Part shown: piece after piece, positions 1-7,981 of the stretch
Layout: the number at the start of each line of letters is the position of its first letter
Numbering within the stretch: the stretch's first letter is position 1
NCBI GenBank assembly: GCA_029881215.1
Contig: JAOUNA010000002.1
Coordinates: forward strand, 1-52,943
Direction: 5' to 3'
Length of the DNA stretch: 52,943 nucleotides
DNA from: Myxococcales bacterium
Lineage (GTDB): Bacteria > Myxococcota_A > UBA9160 > SMWR01
Translations under genes and position numbers: made by a program
The notes under the pieces: generated by a model
The model's database searches: none
The model's input: the letters and a program-made list of their open reading frames with translations, nothing else
Told to the model about the DNA's origin: nothing

Positions 1-1
1 T

Positions 2-1105
2 GCCGCGGGGCGGGAATGCCCGATTTTCACGGACGGGGCGCTCGCGACGGTCTACCGCGTGTCCGGCGGTGTACCGCGGCTGATCAATCTCCTCTGCGAG
101 CGGGCCCTGCTGGCGGCGTACGCGGATAACGCCCGTCAGGTGAATCGCGCGCTGGTGCGCGTGGTCGCGAAGGAGGTCTGGCCGCCGCGGCGCCCCCGGA
201 CGCGCCGCGCGCTGCGGCGCGCGAGCTGGGCGGCGCTGGCCGTCGTGATCACGGCGCTCGGTTTCGCCGCCGGGCTGCATCTGGGCACGACGACCGAGAC
301 CGGCGAGGCGCGGGCGAGCGCGGGGCGCGGGGCGACGCCGCCGGCCGTCGCGAGCGCCCCGCCGCGCGTTTCGGCGCCCCCGTCTCCCGCGATGCCGCCG
401 ACGACCGCGGAGCCCAGCGCGACGACGGACGACACGTCCGCTGCGGGCGACAGACGCGTGCTCGACGATCTCCTGCCGCTGAATACGAGCGATCGCGCGA
501 ACGCGGCCGCGCTGACGGCTGCGCTCGACGCCTGGCGAATGCCCGCCGCGCAGGTCGCGCCATTCGAGGTGGACGCGCTGCCGGATGCACTCGCAGCACA
601 CGATCTCCGCATGCTGCGCGTTCCGGAAAGCGACTTCGACGCGCTGCAACGCCTGGATCTTCCGGCCATCGTGTGGCTGAGCGCCGCGGCGAGCGAACCG
701 CGCGCAGTCCTGGTTCGCCGCATCGAGCGGGACACGGCGTTTCTGCGCGGCGTGCTGCCGGGCGAGACGGTGCGCATCCACCTGGACGAGCTTCTCGAGC
801 GTTGGACCGGAGACGCGATCGTGCCGTGGCGCGACTACGCCGGGCTGCCGGATCTCGTCGCCTTCGGCGATTCCGGACCCCACGTCACCTGGCTGCAGGA
901 GGTGCTCACCCGCACTGGATACTTCGTCGGGCTGCCGCGTGGCGGCTTCGACGAAGGGACGCGCATGGCCGTGCGCGCCTTCCAGCTCGCCAGTGAGATC
1001 CCGGCGGACGGACAGGTGGGTCCGCTGACCAAGATCCGCATCTATCAGACGCTCGGAGAGCACGCCGCACCTGCCCTGCTCGCGGATTCCGATCCGTCGG
1101 GCTGA
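2..1105 (+). CDS. exeA: GspA/ExeA-type secretion ATPase, C-terminal part with peptidoglycan-binding domain (5' truncated)
   Basis: The gene enters from the left edge; the frame is open from base 2. The first visible residues (CPIFTDGALATVYRVSGG, then VPRLINLLCERALL) match the end of the AAA ATPase module of ExeA/GspA, the inner-membrane ATPase that helps place the type II secretin through the cell wall. After a basic stretch there is one membrane segment (ASWAALAVVITALGFAAG), a Pro/Ala/Thr-rich periplasmic linker, a mixed alpha/beta region and a C-terminal PG_binding_1 domain (GDSGPHVTWLQEVL, then FDEGTRMAVRAFQ). That order is the usual one for the family. The Walker motifs lie outside the window. 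An internal GTG at 59 is not the real start. The family call is firm; the role in type II secretion is inferred, since no gsp gene follows. Confidence 0.85.
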   Translation, partial: AAGRECPIFTDGALATVYRVSGGVPRLINLLCERALLAAYADNARQVNRALVRVVAKEVWPPRRPRTRRALRRASWAALAVVITALGFAAGLHLGTTTETGEARASAGRGATPPAVASAPPRVSAPPSPAMPPTTAEPSATTDDTSAAGDRRVLDDLLPLNTSDRANAAALTAALDAWRMPAAQVAPFEVDALPDALAAHDLRMLRVPESDFDALQRLDLPAIVWLSAAASEPRAVLVRRIERDTAFLRGVLPGETVRIHLDELLERWTGDAIVPWRDYAGLPDLVAFGDSGPHVTWLQEVLTRTGYFVGLPRGGFDEGTRMAVRAFQLASEIPADGQVGPLTKIRIYQTLGEHAAPALLADSDPSG

Positions 1106-1166
1106 CGCGGGCCGGTGCGCAGCGTCCGCCGCGCGCCGCGACAGGGCCGTCCGGCAGCCGGGACCC

Positions 1167-1172
1167 TATAGT
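1167..1172 (+). promoter_or_regulatory. -10-like TATAGT close to a start codon
   Basis: TATAGT stands nine bases before the ATG at 1182, which has no Shine-Dalgarno. Transcription would start on or next to the start codon. Similar hexamers precede the starts at 18553, 26289, 28100 and 29103. No convincing -35 is seen. Confidence 0.35.
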
Positions 1173-1181
1173 GAGACTGCC

Positions 1182-2168
1182 ATGAAGCTTCCGCTGTACA
1201 AGATTCTGCGCGGCCTGCTTCCGTGGATCATCTCTGGCTGCCTGCTCGCGTATGTGTTCGGCTGGGCAACCGATTGGCAACGCCTGCGGCAGGCCACGGA
1301 GCAGGCGAATCTCCCGCTCTTCGTTCTGTTCGTGACGGCGGATCGCCTGGCCTTCTTCGTGATCTGGACGTGGCTCTGGGCCGCAGCCCTGCGGCGCCTG
1401 GTGGCCAACGTGCCGCTGCGCTCCGTCTTCGCCATTCGAGGCGGCTCGGAGCTGGCGCGCGTGGTCAGCAGCCCGGTCTCCGACGCAGCCTTCTTCCTGG
1501 GCCTGGTCCAGCTCGCCGGCGGGCGCATCGAGGCCGTCGCGGCCGCGGCACTCGTCCCGGCGATCGCACACTTCGCCGTCATGCTGGTCCAGATGACGAT
1601 CGCCGCGCCCTTTCTCGAGGGTGGCGTCGCCGCGAATCCAGGCCTGGCGAGCGCGCTCGCCGTCCTGTGGACGCTCTTGATCGCGTGCGCGATCGCCGTG
1701 TGGCTGTTCCGGACCGAGCGGCTGAAGTTTCGCGCGGCCGCTCGCGTCGCAGCTTGGATCGATCGCTTCCCGCCGCGCGAGCTGGCGATCTTCTTCTGGG
1801 GCTTCGCGGCGTTGGCACTGTTCGACGTGCAGATCCAGTGGCTCGCATCGCACGCCTTCGGCGTCCCGATCGACTGGACGGCCCTCGCAGCGCGCATCCC
1901 GATCGTCTATCTGCTCTTTACGATCCCGACCCTGGGCAATTTCGGCACACGCGAGCTGGCGTGGGCCGGCTTGTTCGCCGAGTTCGGCGCGCGCGACGCC
2001 CTCATCGCCTACGCCTTTGCCGTGAATGCCCTGTTCATGGTGCTGAACCTGGCGATCGGCATCGTCTTCCTGCCGCGCGCGGTGGAATTGATTGCCGCGC
2101 TGCGCCGGGCACGGCGCGAGGGTGAGCGCGTTCCGCGGCCACTCCTGCACGACCCCACCGATCATTGA
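1182..2168 (+). CDS. Flippase-like membrane protein (LPG synthase TM / UPF0104 family)
   Basis: 328 residues, almost entirely hydrophobic, with about eight predicted membrane helices. Family features include the RGGSELARVVSSPVSDA segment near residue 86 and the TLGNFGTRELAW loop near residue 252, as in the lysylphosphatidylglycerol synthase transmembrane-domain/AglD-like family. Members move or modify polyprenyl- or phospholipid-linked substrates at the inner membrane. There is no LysX-type aminoacyl-transferase domain, so it is not a complete MprF. There is no Shine-Dalgarno; a -10-like TATAGT ends nine bases before the ATG, so the mRNA may be leaderless. The substrate cannot be told from sequence. 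Confidence 0.75.
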   Translation: MKLPLYKILRGLLPWIISGCLLAYVFGWATDWQRLRQATEQANLPLFVLFVTADRLAFFVIWTWLWAAALRRLVANVPLRSVFAIRGGSELARVVSSPVSDAAFFLGLVQLAGGRIEAVAAAALVPAIAHFAVMLVQMTIAAPFLEGGVAANPGLASALAVLWTLLIACAIAVWLFRTERLKFRAAARVAAWIDRFPPRELAIFFWGFAALALFDVQIQWLASHAFGVPIDWTALAARIPIVYLLFTIPTLGNFGTRELAWAGLFAEFGARDALIAYAFAVNALFMVLNLAIGIVFLPRAVELIAALRRARREGERVPRPLLHDPTDH

Positions 2169-2194
2169 GTGCAGCGCGGCGCACAGCGCGCCGG

Positions 2195-2210
2195 GCCGGC
2201 TGGGGCCGGC
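2195..2210. terminator. GC-rich stem-loop after the flippase-like gene
   Basis: GCCGGC-TGGG-GCCGGC forms a perfect 6-bp stem with a 4-base loop, 27 bases after the stop codon. It has no T run, so it would be at best a weak intrinsic terminator. Confidence 0.25.
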
Positions 2211-2212
2211 AG

Positions 2213-2241
2213 GTGACCGCGCGGGGAAGCCGATGTAGGAT
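2213..2241 (+). promoter_or_regulatory. Candidate promoter for the 65-residue protein gene
   Basis: GTGACC at 2213-2218 (4 of 6 to the -35 consensus), then 17 bases, then TAGGAT at 2236-2241 (4 of 6 to the -10 consensus). It lies about 70 bases before the ATG at 2310. It was found by eye, so confidence is low. Confidence 0.3.
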
Positions 2242-2309
2242 CACGGGTCGGGCGGCGAGGCAGAAGTTGGGGGCGCGGGTGCCGAGCCCGACGAATCGCG
2301 AGAGCAAGC

Positions 2310-2507
2310 ATGGCCAGAAAGAGCAGAACGGCGGTTCTCAAGCGCCAGCGAGAGGCGCGAAAGGCGGAGAAGGCGGCCGCCAAGCGAGAGAAGCGCGAGC
2401 TGCGCGAATCGGACGCTTCGGGCGAGACGCAGGTGGCGACGGAAGAAGACCTGGCCGGCTACGGGTTCCCGATCGAAGAAGACGAGCCCAAGCGCAGAGG
2501 CTCCTGA
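2310..2507 (+). CDS. Small highly charged protein of unknown function (65 aa)
   Basis: The N-terminal half is very basic (KSRTAVLKRQREARKAEKAA, then AAKREKRELRES) and probably one alpha helix or short coiled coil. The C-terminal half is acidic (ATEEDLAGYGFPIEEDEPKR). This split charge pattern makes a genuine small protein more likely than chance coding. Very similar short proteins are known to me only as hypothetical proteins of deltaproteobacteria. Role unknown; RNA or ribosome binding is only a guess from the basic half. It has its own intergenic spacing on both sides. Confidence 0.6.
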   Translation: MARKSRTAVLKRQREARKAEKAAAKREKRELRESDASGETQVATEEDLAGYGFPIEEDEPKRRGS

Positions 2508-2604
2508 GTCCCCCTGCGGCGCAACGCTGCCCGAGAGCCGCGCGCTCCGCCGCTCCGCGCCGCACGACCGCACGCCCCTCGATCGAACACAGGGTGGAGT
2601 TGAA

Positions 2605-3369
2605 TTGGCCGAAGAACCGCTGATCGCCGTCTTCGTGGACTACGAGAACCTCGCCATCGGCGTGCGCCGCATGCGCAAGGGCAAGTTCAAGATCGACCTG
2701 GTCTTGCGACGCCTGCTCGAGAAGGGGCGCATCGTCTACAAACGCGCGTATTGCGATTGGAGCAACTACCGCGATGCAGTCCGCGAGTTCCACGCGCAGG
2801 GCATCGAGCTGATCGACATCCCGCAGTCGAAGGCGAGCGGAAAGAACAGCGCCGACATCCACATGGTCGTCGACGCAATCGATCTCTCCTATCAGAAGGA
2901 GCACATCGACACCTTCGCCCTGATCTCGGGGGACAGCGATTTCTCGCCGCTGGCGAGCAAGCTCAAGGAGAACGACAAGCGCGTGCTCGGCTGCGGTGTG
3001 AAGACATCCACCTCCGATCTGCTGATCGGGAGCTGCGATGAGTTCATCTACTACGACGACCTCATGCGCGAGAGCGCGGCGAAGCCGCGCCCGTCGGCCA
3101 AGTTGAAGGCGGAGCCGGAGGAGCAGAAGCGTCAGGACGCCGCGGAGAAGGTCGTCGAGATCGTGCGCTCGCTCGAACGCGACTACGACACGGTCTGGGG
3201 CTCGATGGTCAAGCAGGCGATTCGACGCGTCTACCCGGGATTCAACGAGGTCTATTACGGCCACGACTCCTTCGCCGACCTGCTGTCGAGCGTGGAGAAG
3301 GACGGACACATCGAGCTGGAATTCGACGAGCGCCGCGGCAACTACGTCGTGCGCACGCGGCGCCGCTGA
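2605..3369 (+). CDS. NYN-domain ribonuclease with C-terminal LOTUS/OST-HTH domain (LabA/DUF88 type)
   Basis: TTG start with GGTGGAG placed about five bases upstream. Residues 1-155 form a NYN (PIN-like) nuclease domain with the expected acidic residues: VFVDYENLAIG at the start, NSADIHMVVDAI in the middle and ISGDSDFSPLASKLKE. After a Lys/Glu-rich linker, residues 180-254 form a LOTUS-type winged helix (EIVRSLERDYDTVWGSMVKQ to the end). Family members act as metal-dependent RNases or RNA-binding factors, and LOTUS domains bind RNA (G-quadruplex or dsRNA). 254 residues is the usual size. The biological target is unknown. Confidence 0.85.
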   Translation: MAEEPLIAVFVDYENLAIGVRRMRKGKFKIDLVLRRLLEKGRIVYKRAYCDWSNYRDAVREFHAQGIELIDIPQSKASGKNSADIHMVVDAIDLSYQKEHIDTFALISGDSDFSPLASKLKENDKRVLGCGVKTSTSDLLIGSCDEFIYYDDLMRESAAKPRPSAKLKAEPEEQKRQDAAEKVVEIVRSLERDYDTVWGSMVKQAIRRVYPGFNEVYYGHDSFADLLSSVEKDGHIELEFDERRGNYVVRTRRR

Positions 3370-3385
3370 GGGGTCCGAGGCCGCT

Positions 3386-4534
3386 TCAGCCGAGCCCGAG
3401 CCTGCGCGCGATGATGATCTTCATGATCTCGTTCGACCCGGCGTAGATCGGCTGCACGGCCGCGTCCGCGTAATCGCCGGCGATCGGGGTCTCGGACATG
3501 AAGCCGTAGCCGCCGTGCAGCTGCAGGCATTCTCCGGTGAGTCGCTTCTGCAGATCGGTCGTCCAGTACTTCGCCATGCTGACCTCGGCGACGATCTCGT
3601 CGCCGCGCACGTGCGCGGCGAGCAGCTTGTCGACGAATGCCTGACCGATCTCGACCTCCGACGCGAGCTCGGCAAGCACGAATTGGGTGTTCTGGAAGGC
3701 CGCGATGGGCCTGCCGAAGGCCCGGCGCTCCACGACGTACGCGATCGTGTCCTCGAGCGCGCGCCGCGACGACGCGACGGAGCCCACCGCGATGCAGAGT
3801 CGCTCCTGCTGCAGCTGCGCCATGAGCATCGCGAATCCGCCCCCCTCCGCACCGAGCAGGTTCTCCGCCGGCACGCGACAGTCGCGGAAGAAGAGCTCGC
3901 TCGTATCCTGTCCCTTGAGTCCGAGCTTCTCGAGATTGCGGCCGCGCTCGAAGCCCGGCGTGTCGGCGTCGACGAGGAAGAGGCTCATGCCGGCGTGGGG
4001 AGGATCGGCCGCGGGATCCGTCTTGGCCACGACGATGACGAGATCGCAGATCTGACCGTTCGAGATGAAGGTCTTGGAGCCGTTCAGCACATAGTGATCG
4101 CCGTCGCGCACCGCGCGCGTCTGGATTCCGGCAAGATCGGAGCCCGCTGCGGGCTCGGTCATGGCGATGGCGAGCAGGATCTCCCCCGCGATCGCGCCCG
4201 GGAGGTAGCGCGCCTGCTGCGCGGGGCTGCCGTAGGCCACCAGATAGGGCATGCAGATGTCCGCGTGCAGGGACACCATGAGCGCGTGCGCCCGGATGCG
4301 GGCCAGCTCCTCGATGACGATTGCGTCGAAGAGGAAATCCCCTCCCGCGCCCCCGTATGCCTCCGGCGCGCTGGCGCCCAGATAGCCGGCCGCACCGAGT
4401 CGGCGCCAGCTGTCGCGATCGGTGCAGCCCGCCCGGTTCCACTCCGCCACCCGGGGTGCAACCTCGGCCTCGGCGAAGCGGCGGAACTCGTTCCGGAAGA
4501 GCTCGTGCTCCTCTGCGAAGACGTCTCGCCGCAT
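3386..4534 (-). CDS. Acyl-CoA dehydrogenase, LCAD-like
   Basis: 382 residues, FAD-dependent, performing alpha,beta-dehydrogenation of acyl-CoA and passing electrons to ETF. Visible signatures are AMTEPAAGSDLAGI (125-138), the FAD-binding TFISNG region (155-160), and the C-terminal PIYAGSNEIMK. The usual MCAD-type catalytic Glu of IYEG is Ala here, but Glu244 in LQQERL is in the position used by long-chain and isovaleryl-CoA dehydrogenases, so the enzyme should be active. The start was chosen at 4534 (MRRDVF) because the ACAD fold begins there and GAGAGGAG lies upstream; the open frame extends further. It sits 49 bases after lptF-lptG on the same strand. Confidence 0.9.
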   Translation of the reverse strand: MRRDVFAEEHELFRNEFRRFAEAEVAPRVAEWNRAGCTDRDSWRRLGAAGYLGASAPEAYGGAGGDFLFDAIVIEELARIRAHALMVSLHADICMPYLVAYGSPAQQARYLPGAIAGEILLAIAMTEPAAGSDLAGIQTRAVRDGDHYVLNGSKTFISNGQICDLVIVVAKTDPAADPPHAGMSLFLVDADTPGFERGRNLEKLGLKGQDTSELFFRDCRVPAENLLGAEGGGFAMLMAQLQQERLCIAVGSVASSRRALEDTIAYVVERRAFGRPIAAFQNTQFVLAELASEVEIGQAFVDKLLAAHVRGDEIVAEVSMAKYWTTDLQKRLTGECLQLHGGYGFMSETPIAGDYADAAVQPIYAGSNEIMKIIIARRLGLG

Positions 4535-4583
4535 TCCCTCGATTCTCCTCTCGGGCGCCGCGCCCCCGATTCGATCCGCCGCG

Positions 4584-6899
4584 CTAGAGATGCCTCCAGA
4601 TGCGAATGCCGAGGAAGCTCGCGGCCACAGCAAAGATGAGCGTCGGCCCCCATCCGCCCACGGCGGGCGGCACCGTTCCGCCGTAGCCCAGGGATACACC
4701 CACGGCGGTCACCATGATGTAGGCCACGCCCAGGATTCCGCTCACCAGCAGGGTCTGGGCCGGACCCGGGAAGGGCGGGCCGCCCACTGCGAAGAACAGC
4801 ACGCAAACCGGGAGCACCAGACACGCCAACGCGTCGGCGAGCTTGACGTGAAAATCGACGCGCAAGGCGGTGGCATCGTAGCCGGCGGCTTCCACCTCGG
4901 CGATCTCCTCGGCGAGCTGCCCGACGCTCAGGTGCATGGTGTCCAGGTCCGCCGGCAGCGCCTCTCCGAGATTGGCGTAGGGAAGCGCGGCCACCTCCTG
5001 CGCGCGCCCCTCGCGGATCTCGACGCGGTGCGGCTCCCAGAGGCGCCAGATGCCGCGGCCGACGTGGCGCGCCGCGCGCGCATCCGAGCGGCTGATCGGA
5101 AGGCCGTTCTCCCCGATCTCGTAGATCGTGAGATTCCGCGCGTCGCCGTAATCGGGATCGAAGCGCGCGGCTTCGAGAACGCGATTTCCCGAGCGGCGCC
5201 ACACTTCCATCTTCGCCTGCTCCGAAAATCTCTGGTAGAAGTCCGCCTTGATCTCGGTCTGCTTGAGCTCGTCGGCCAACGCGTTCGCGCGCGGCACGAC
5301 CACGTTGCGCAGCACGAAATAGGCGGGCGCGACCAGCATGCTGAGCACCAGGACGGGCAGCAGCGCCCGGGGCGCGGAGATGCCGCAGGCGCGCATTCCG
5401 ATCAGCTCGCCCTCGACCGCCAGCAGACTCACCAGCAGCGCCGTGCCGACCAGCAGTGCCATGGGAACGACGCGCGATGCGAGCAGCGGAAGTCGCGCCG
5501 CATAGAAGCGCGCCACCTGGCCGCCCGATGCGTGGAAGCGCGCGAACCAGTCGAGGCGCTCCATCACGTCGATCAGCAGATACGCCACGAGCAGAACGCC
5601 GAACGCGAGGGCAACCAGCTGCAGCGCCCGCTCGGTGATGTAGATCGTGAGCGCGTAGGGCCGCGGCCTGCCGGCGGCGTGCGCGCTGAACAAGGTGAGG
5701 CGCCGCGTGGGCAGTTGGGGTCGGTCGAAGGCGAGACCGAGCACCTCGGCACGGCGCGCGCGCAGCAGCAGCAGGCCCGCCAGCAGCGCCAGCACTCCGT
5801 TGGGGAGCCAGACACCCGCGGCTACACCGACGACCTCGGCCTGAATCAGTCCTTCCCCGAACTGGACGAGCACGAAGTAGGCGAGCGTCGTCACGATCCC
5901 GAGCACGCTGCCACCGGCGCGAGAGAAGTGGCGGCGCATCAGGAACAGCGGCACCGCCAGAAGACCGAAGAGCAGGGTCGCGGCGGGCGTGGAGAATCGG
6001 CGCTGCAGCTCGATCGCGGCGCGCGGCAGCGGTTCCGCCTCGCTGGGAACGAAGGCTTCGGCGGCAGCGGCGAGCTCCTCGAGCGTGAGGCTCTGCAGCT
6101 GTTTTTCGGCGCTGCGCGCGATGGGCTGGTCGCCCGCGGGCAGCGCGGTCGTCATCGACTCGAAGCGCAGCAGGTGCGCACCCTCGCGCGGCGAGAGCAG
6201 CAAGGCGCCGTTCTCGAGCGTGATCTCCACGCCGCCATCCGGCGTGCCGATCACGAGACCGCTGCGCGCGAAGATCGTCTCGGCGATTCCGGGAGACCAG
6301 ACCAGCACCCCGCGCAGGTCGTCTCCCCGGGCCGAGACTTCGCGCGCCTCGATCTGCCAGTCCCCGAAACGACTGACGGCAGCGGGCCGGAAGTTCACCA
6401 GCGGCTTCTGACGCCCGATGCTCTCCAGGGTCGCATCGAGCGTGCGGCTCGCGAAGGGCGCGCCCCACAGCGACAGCGCCAGGGAGACCAGACCGAGCGT
6501 CGCAGCCAGACTCGCGATGGGCCCGATGAGCCGGGGCGCAGACACACCGGAGGCCTCGAGCGCCAGGATCTCGCGATCGGCACCGAGTCGACCGAGCGCC
6601 ACCATCGCACCGATCAGCACCGCGAACGGGTAGATCTCCGCGGCAACCGGCAAGGCCTCGTAGAAGGCGACGAGCGCGACCTGGCCGGCGGCGATGCCCC
6701 GATTCAGGATCAGCTGCGAGAACACCACGAGATCGCGCGTGAGGACGATCAACGTGAGGCCGACGAGCCCGAACAGGAACGGACCCAGCGCTTCGCGCGC
6801 CACATACCAGTAGAGGGTGGGCCCGGGGTGACGTCGCCACGGAAGCGAGCGACCGGCGAGCGCGTATTCACCGGACGGCGACAACGCGAGGCGATCCAT
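4584..6899 (-). CDS. lptF-lptG: Fused LptF-LptG lipopolysaccharide export permease
   Basis: 771 residues holding two complete YjgP/YjgQ-type permeases in one chain. Residues 27-390 look like LptF and 412-771 like LptG. Each half has three N-terminal helices, a periplasmic beta-jellyroll and three C-terminal helices. The LptB-contacting coupling segment occurs twice, as REILALEASGVSAPRL near 109 and GELIGMRACGISAPRAL near 497. LptF and LptG normally are separate proteins of about 360 residues that form a heterodimer with LptB2 and extract LPS from the inner membrane. GGGGAGGAAC precedes the ATG. No LptB, LptA or LptC is nearby. The linker of about 20 residues is in frame with no stop; a sequencing indel at the junction cannot be excluded without other genomes. 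Confidence 0.88.
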   Translation of the reverse strand: MDRLALSPSGEYALAGRSLPWRRHPGPTLYWYVAREALGPFLFGLVGLTLIVLTRDLVVFSQLILNRGIAAGQVALVAFYEALPVAAEIYPFAVLIGAMVALGRLGADREILALEASGVSAPRLIGPIASLAATLGLVSLALSLWGAPFASRTLDATLESIGRQKPLVNFRPAAVSRFGDWQIEAREVSARGDDLRGVLVWSPGIAETIFARSGLVIGTPDGGVEITLENGALLLSPREGAHLLRFESMTTALPAGDQPIARSAEKQLQSLTLEELAAAAEAFVPSEAEPLPRAAIELQRRFSTPAATLLFGLLAVPLFLMRRHFSRAGGSVLGIVTTLAYFVLVQFGEGLIQAEVVGVAAGVWLPNGVLALLAGLLLLRARRAEVLGLAFDRPQLPTRRLTLFSAHAAGRPRPYALTIYITERALQLVALAFGVLLVAYLLIDVMERLDWFARFHASGGQVARFYAARLPLLASRVVPMALLVGTALLVSLLAVEGELIGMRACGISAPRALLPVLVLSMLVAPAYFVLRNVVVPRANALADELKQTEIKADFYQRFSEQAKMEVWRRSGNRVLEAARFDPDYGDARNLTIYEIGENGLPISRSDARAARHVGRGIWRLWEPHRVEIREGRAQEVAALPYANLGEALPADLDTMHLSVGQLAEEIAEVEAAGYDATALRVDFHVKLADALACLVLPVCVLFFAVGGPPFPGPAQTLLVSGILGVAYIMVTAVGVSLGYGGTVPPAVGGWGPTLIFAVAASFLGIRIWRHL

Positions 6900-6948
6900 G
6901 TTCCTCCCCGTGGGGCCGGCGATGTCGCGCCGGAGTCCGATGGGTCGG

Positions 6949-6977
6949 TTGACAAGGAGGCGGGACCCGCGCAGTCT
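6949..6977 (+). promoter_or_regulatory. Possible promoter in the divergent region before the cytidylyltransferase
   Basis: A perfect TTGACA stands at 6949-6954. The -10 site 17 bases on (CAGTCT) is poor. It lies in the 201-base divergent gap between lptF-lptG and the gene at 7101. A chance match is possible. Confidence 0.25.
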
Positions 6978-7100
6978 TGCCGCTTCCCCCTCATGACGAC
7001 GGAATGAATCCTAGAGCGCCGGTGCGCCTCCAAGCAACGGCACCGCGCTCGCGCCGGCCGCACCCTCCACGCGCCGCGACCGAATTCATCGGGATACCTC

Positions 7101-7841
7101 ATGAAAGCCATCATCCTGAGCGCGGGCCAGGGTCGCCGCCTGCTTCCGATGACCGCCGAGCGGCCGAAGTGCCTGCTGCCGGTGGACGGCGATCAGTCGA
7201 TGCTGTCGATGCAGCTCGGTGCGCTCGCGCGCTGCGGCATCGAGCGCGCGAGCGTCGTCGTGGGCTTCGGAGCCGCCGCCGTCGAGGCGCAGCTGGCGGA
7301 GCGCCCGGTCCCCGGCCTGGCGGTGGAGACGCTCTTCAATCCCTTCTTCGCCTCCAGCGACAACCTCGTCAGCTGCTGGCTCGCCCGGAGCCTGATGCAC
7401 GACGACTTCCTGCTGCTCAACGGCGACACGCTCTTCGAAGACGCCGTGCTCGAGCGCCTGCTCGAGGCGCCGCCCGCACCGATCGCGGTGACGATCGATC
7501 GCAAGACGGCGTACGACGACGACGACATGAAGGTCGGCCTGGATGCAAACGGGCGCCTGCTCGCCATCGGAAAGGATCTGCCCGCGCCCACGGTGGGAGC
7601 GGAGTCGATCGGGCTCATCGCGTTCCGGGAGTCGGGAGCCAAGATCTTCGCGGACGAACTCGGTCGCGTGATCCGCGCGCCGGCGGCCCTGCGCCGCTGG
7701 TATCTCTCCGTCGTAAACGAGCTCGCGCAGCACAATGCCGTGGAGACCGTCTGCATTCAGGGTCTCTGGTGGTGCGAAATCGACTCCCCGGATGATCTGG
7801 CTCGCGCGCGAGCCGATTGTGAGGCGCGAAGCCGCGCGTAA
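7101..7841 (+). CDS. Nucleotidyltransferase of the phosphocholine/inositol-phosphate cytidylyltransferase type
   Basis: 246 residues with a GT-A nucleotidyltransferase fold. The N-terminal nucleotide loop is KAIILSAGQGRRLLPMT, followed by RPKCLLPVDG, the metal-binding LLNGDTLFED and WWCEIDSPDDL near the C-terminus. The short length (no left-handed beta-helix) and the SSDNLVSCWLA segment resemble LicC-like CTP:phosphocholine and CTP:inositol-1-phosphate cytidylyltransferases more than RmlA or GalU. It would make a CDP-activated head group from CTP and a phospho-alcohol. It opens the envelope-lipid block and could supply the CDP-alcohol enzyme encoded at 13634. Substrate not provable from sequence. 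Confidence 0.75.
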   Translation: MKAIILSAGQGRRLLPMTAERPKCLLPVDGDQSMLSMQLGALARCGIERASVVVGFGAAAVEAQLAERPVPGLAVETLFNPFFASSDNLVSCWLARSLMHDDFLLLNGDTLFEDAVLERLLEAPPAPIAVTIDRKTAYDDDDMKVGLDANGRLLAIGKDLPAPTVGAESIGLIAFRESGAKIFADELGRVIRAPAALRRWYLSVVNELAQHNAVETVCIQGLWWCEIDSPDDLARARADCEARSRA

Positions 7842-7981
7842 CATCGCCCCCCCGGGCCCACACCGGGGCTCCCGGGAGGCACTCCGAGGCTGAACGGCTC
7901 GGTTTCGGTGCGCCGGGAGTAGTCAACCGCCCCGGTTCTCGCTATTCACCCCCCGAGGACGGGTGGGAGGCCCAGAATCCC

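Noticed and set aside
7101-7841. Glucose-1-phosphate thymidylyltransferase (RmlA)
   Set aside because: The protein is too short, lacks the RmlA signature after the first strand and has no other rml genes beside it; LicC/IPCT-type cytidylyltransferase fits better.
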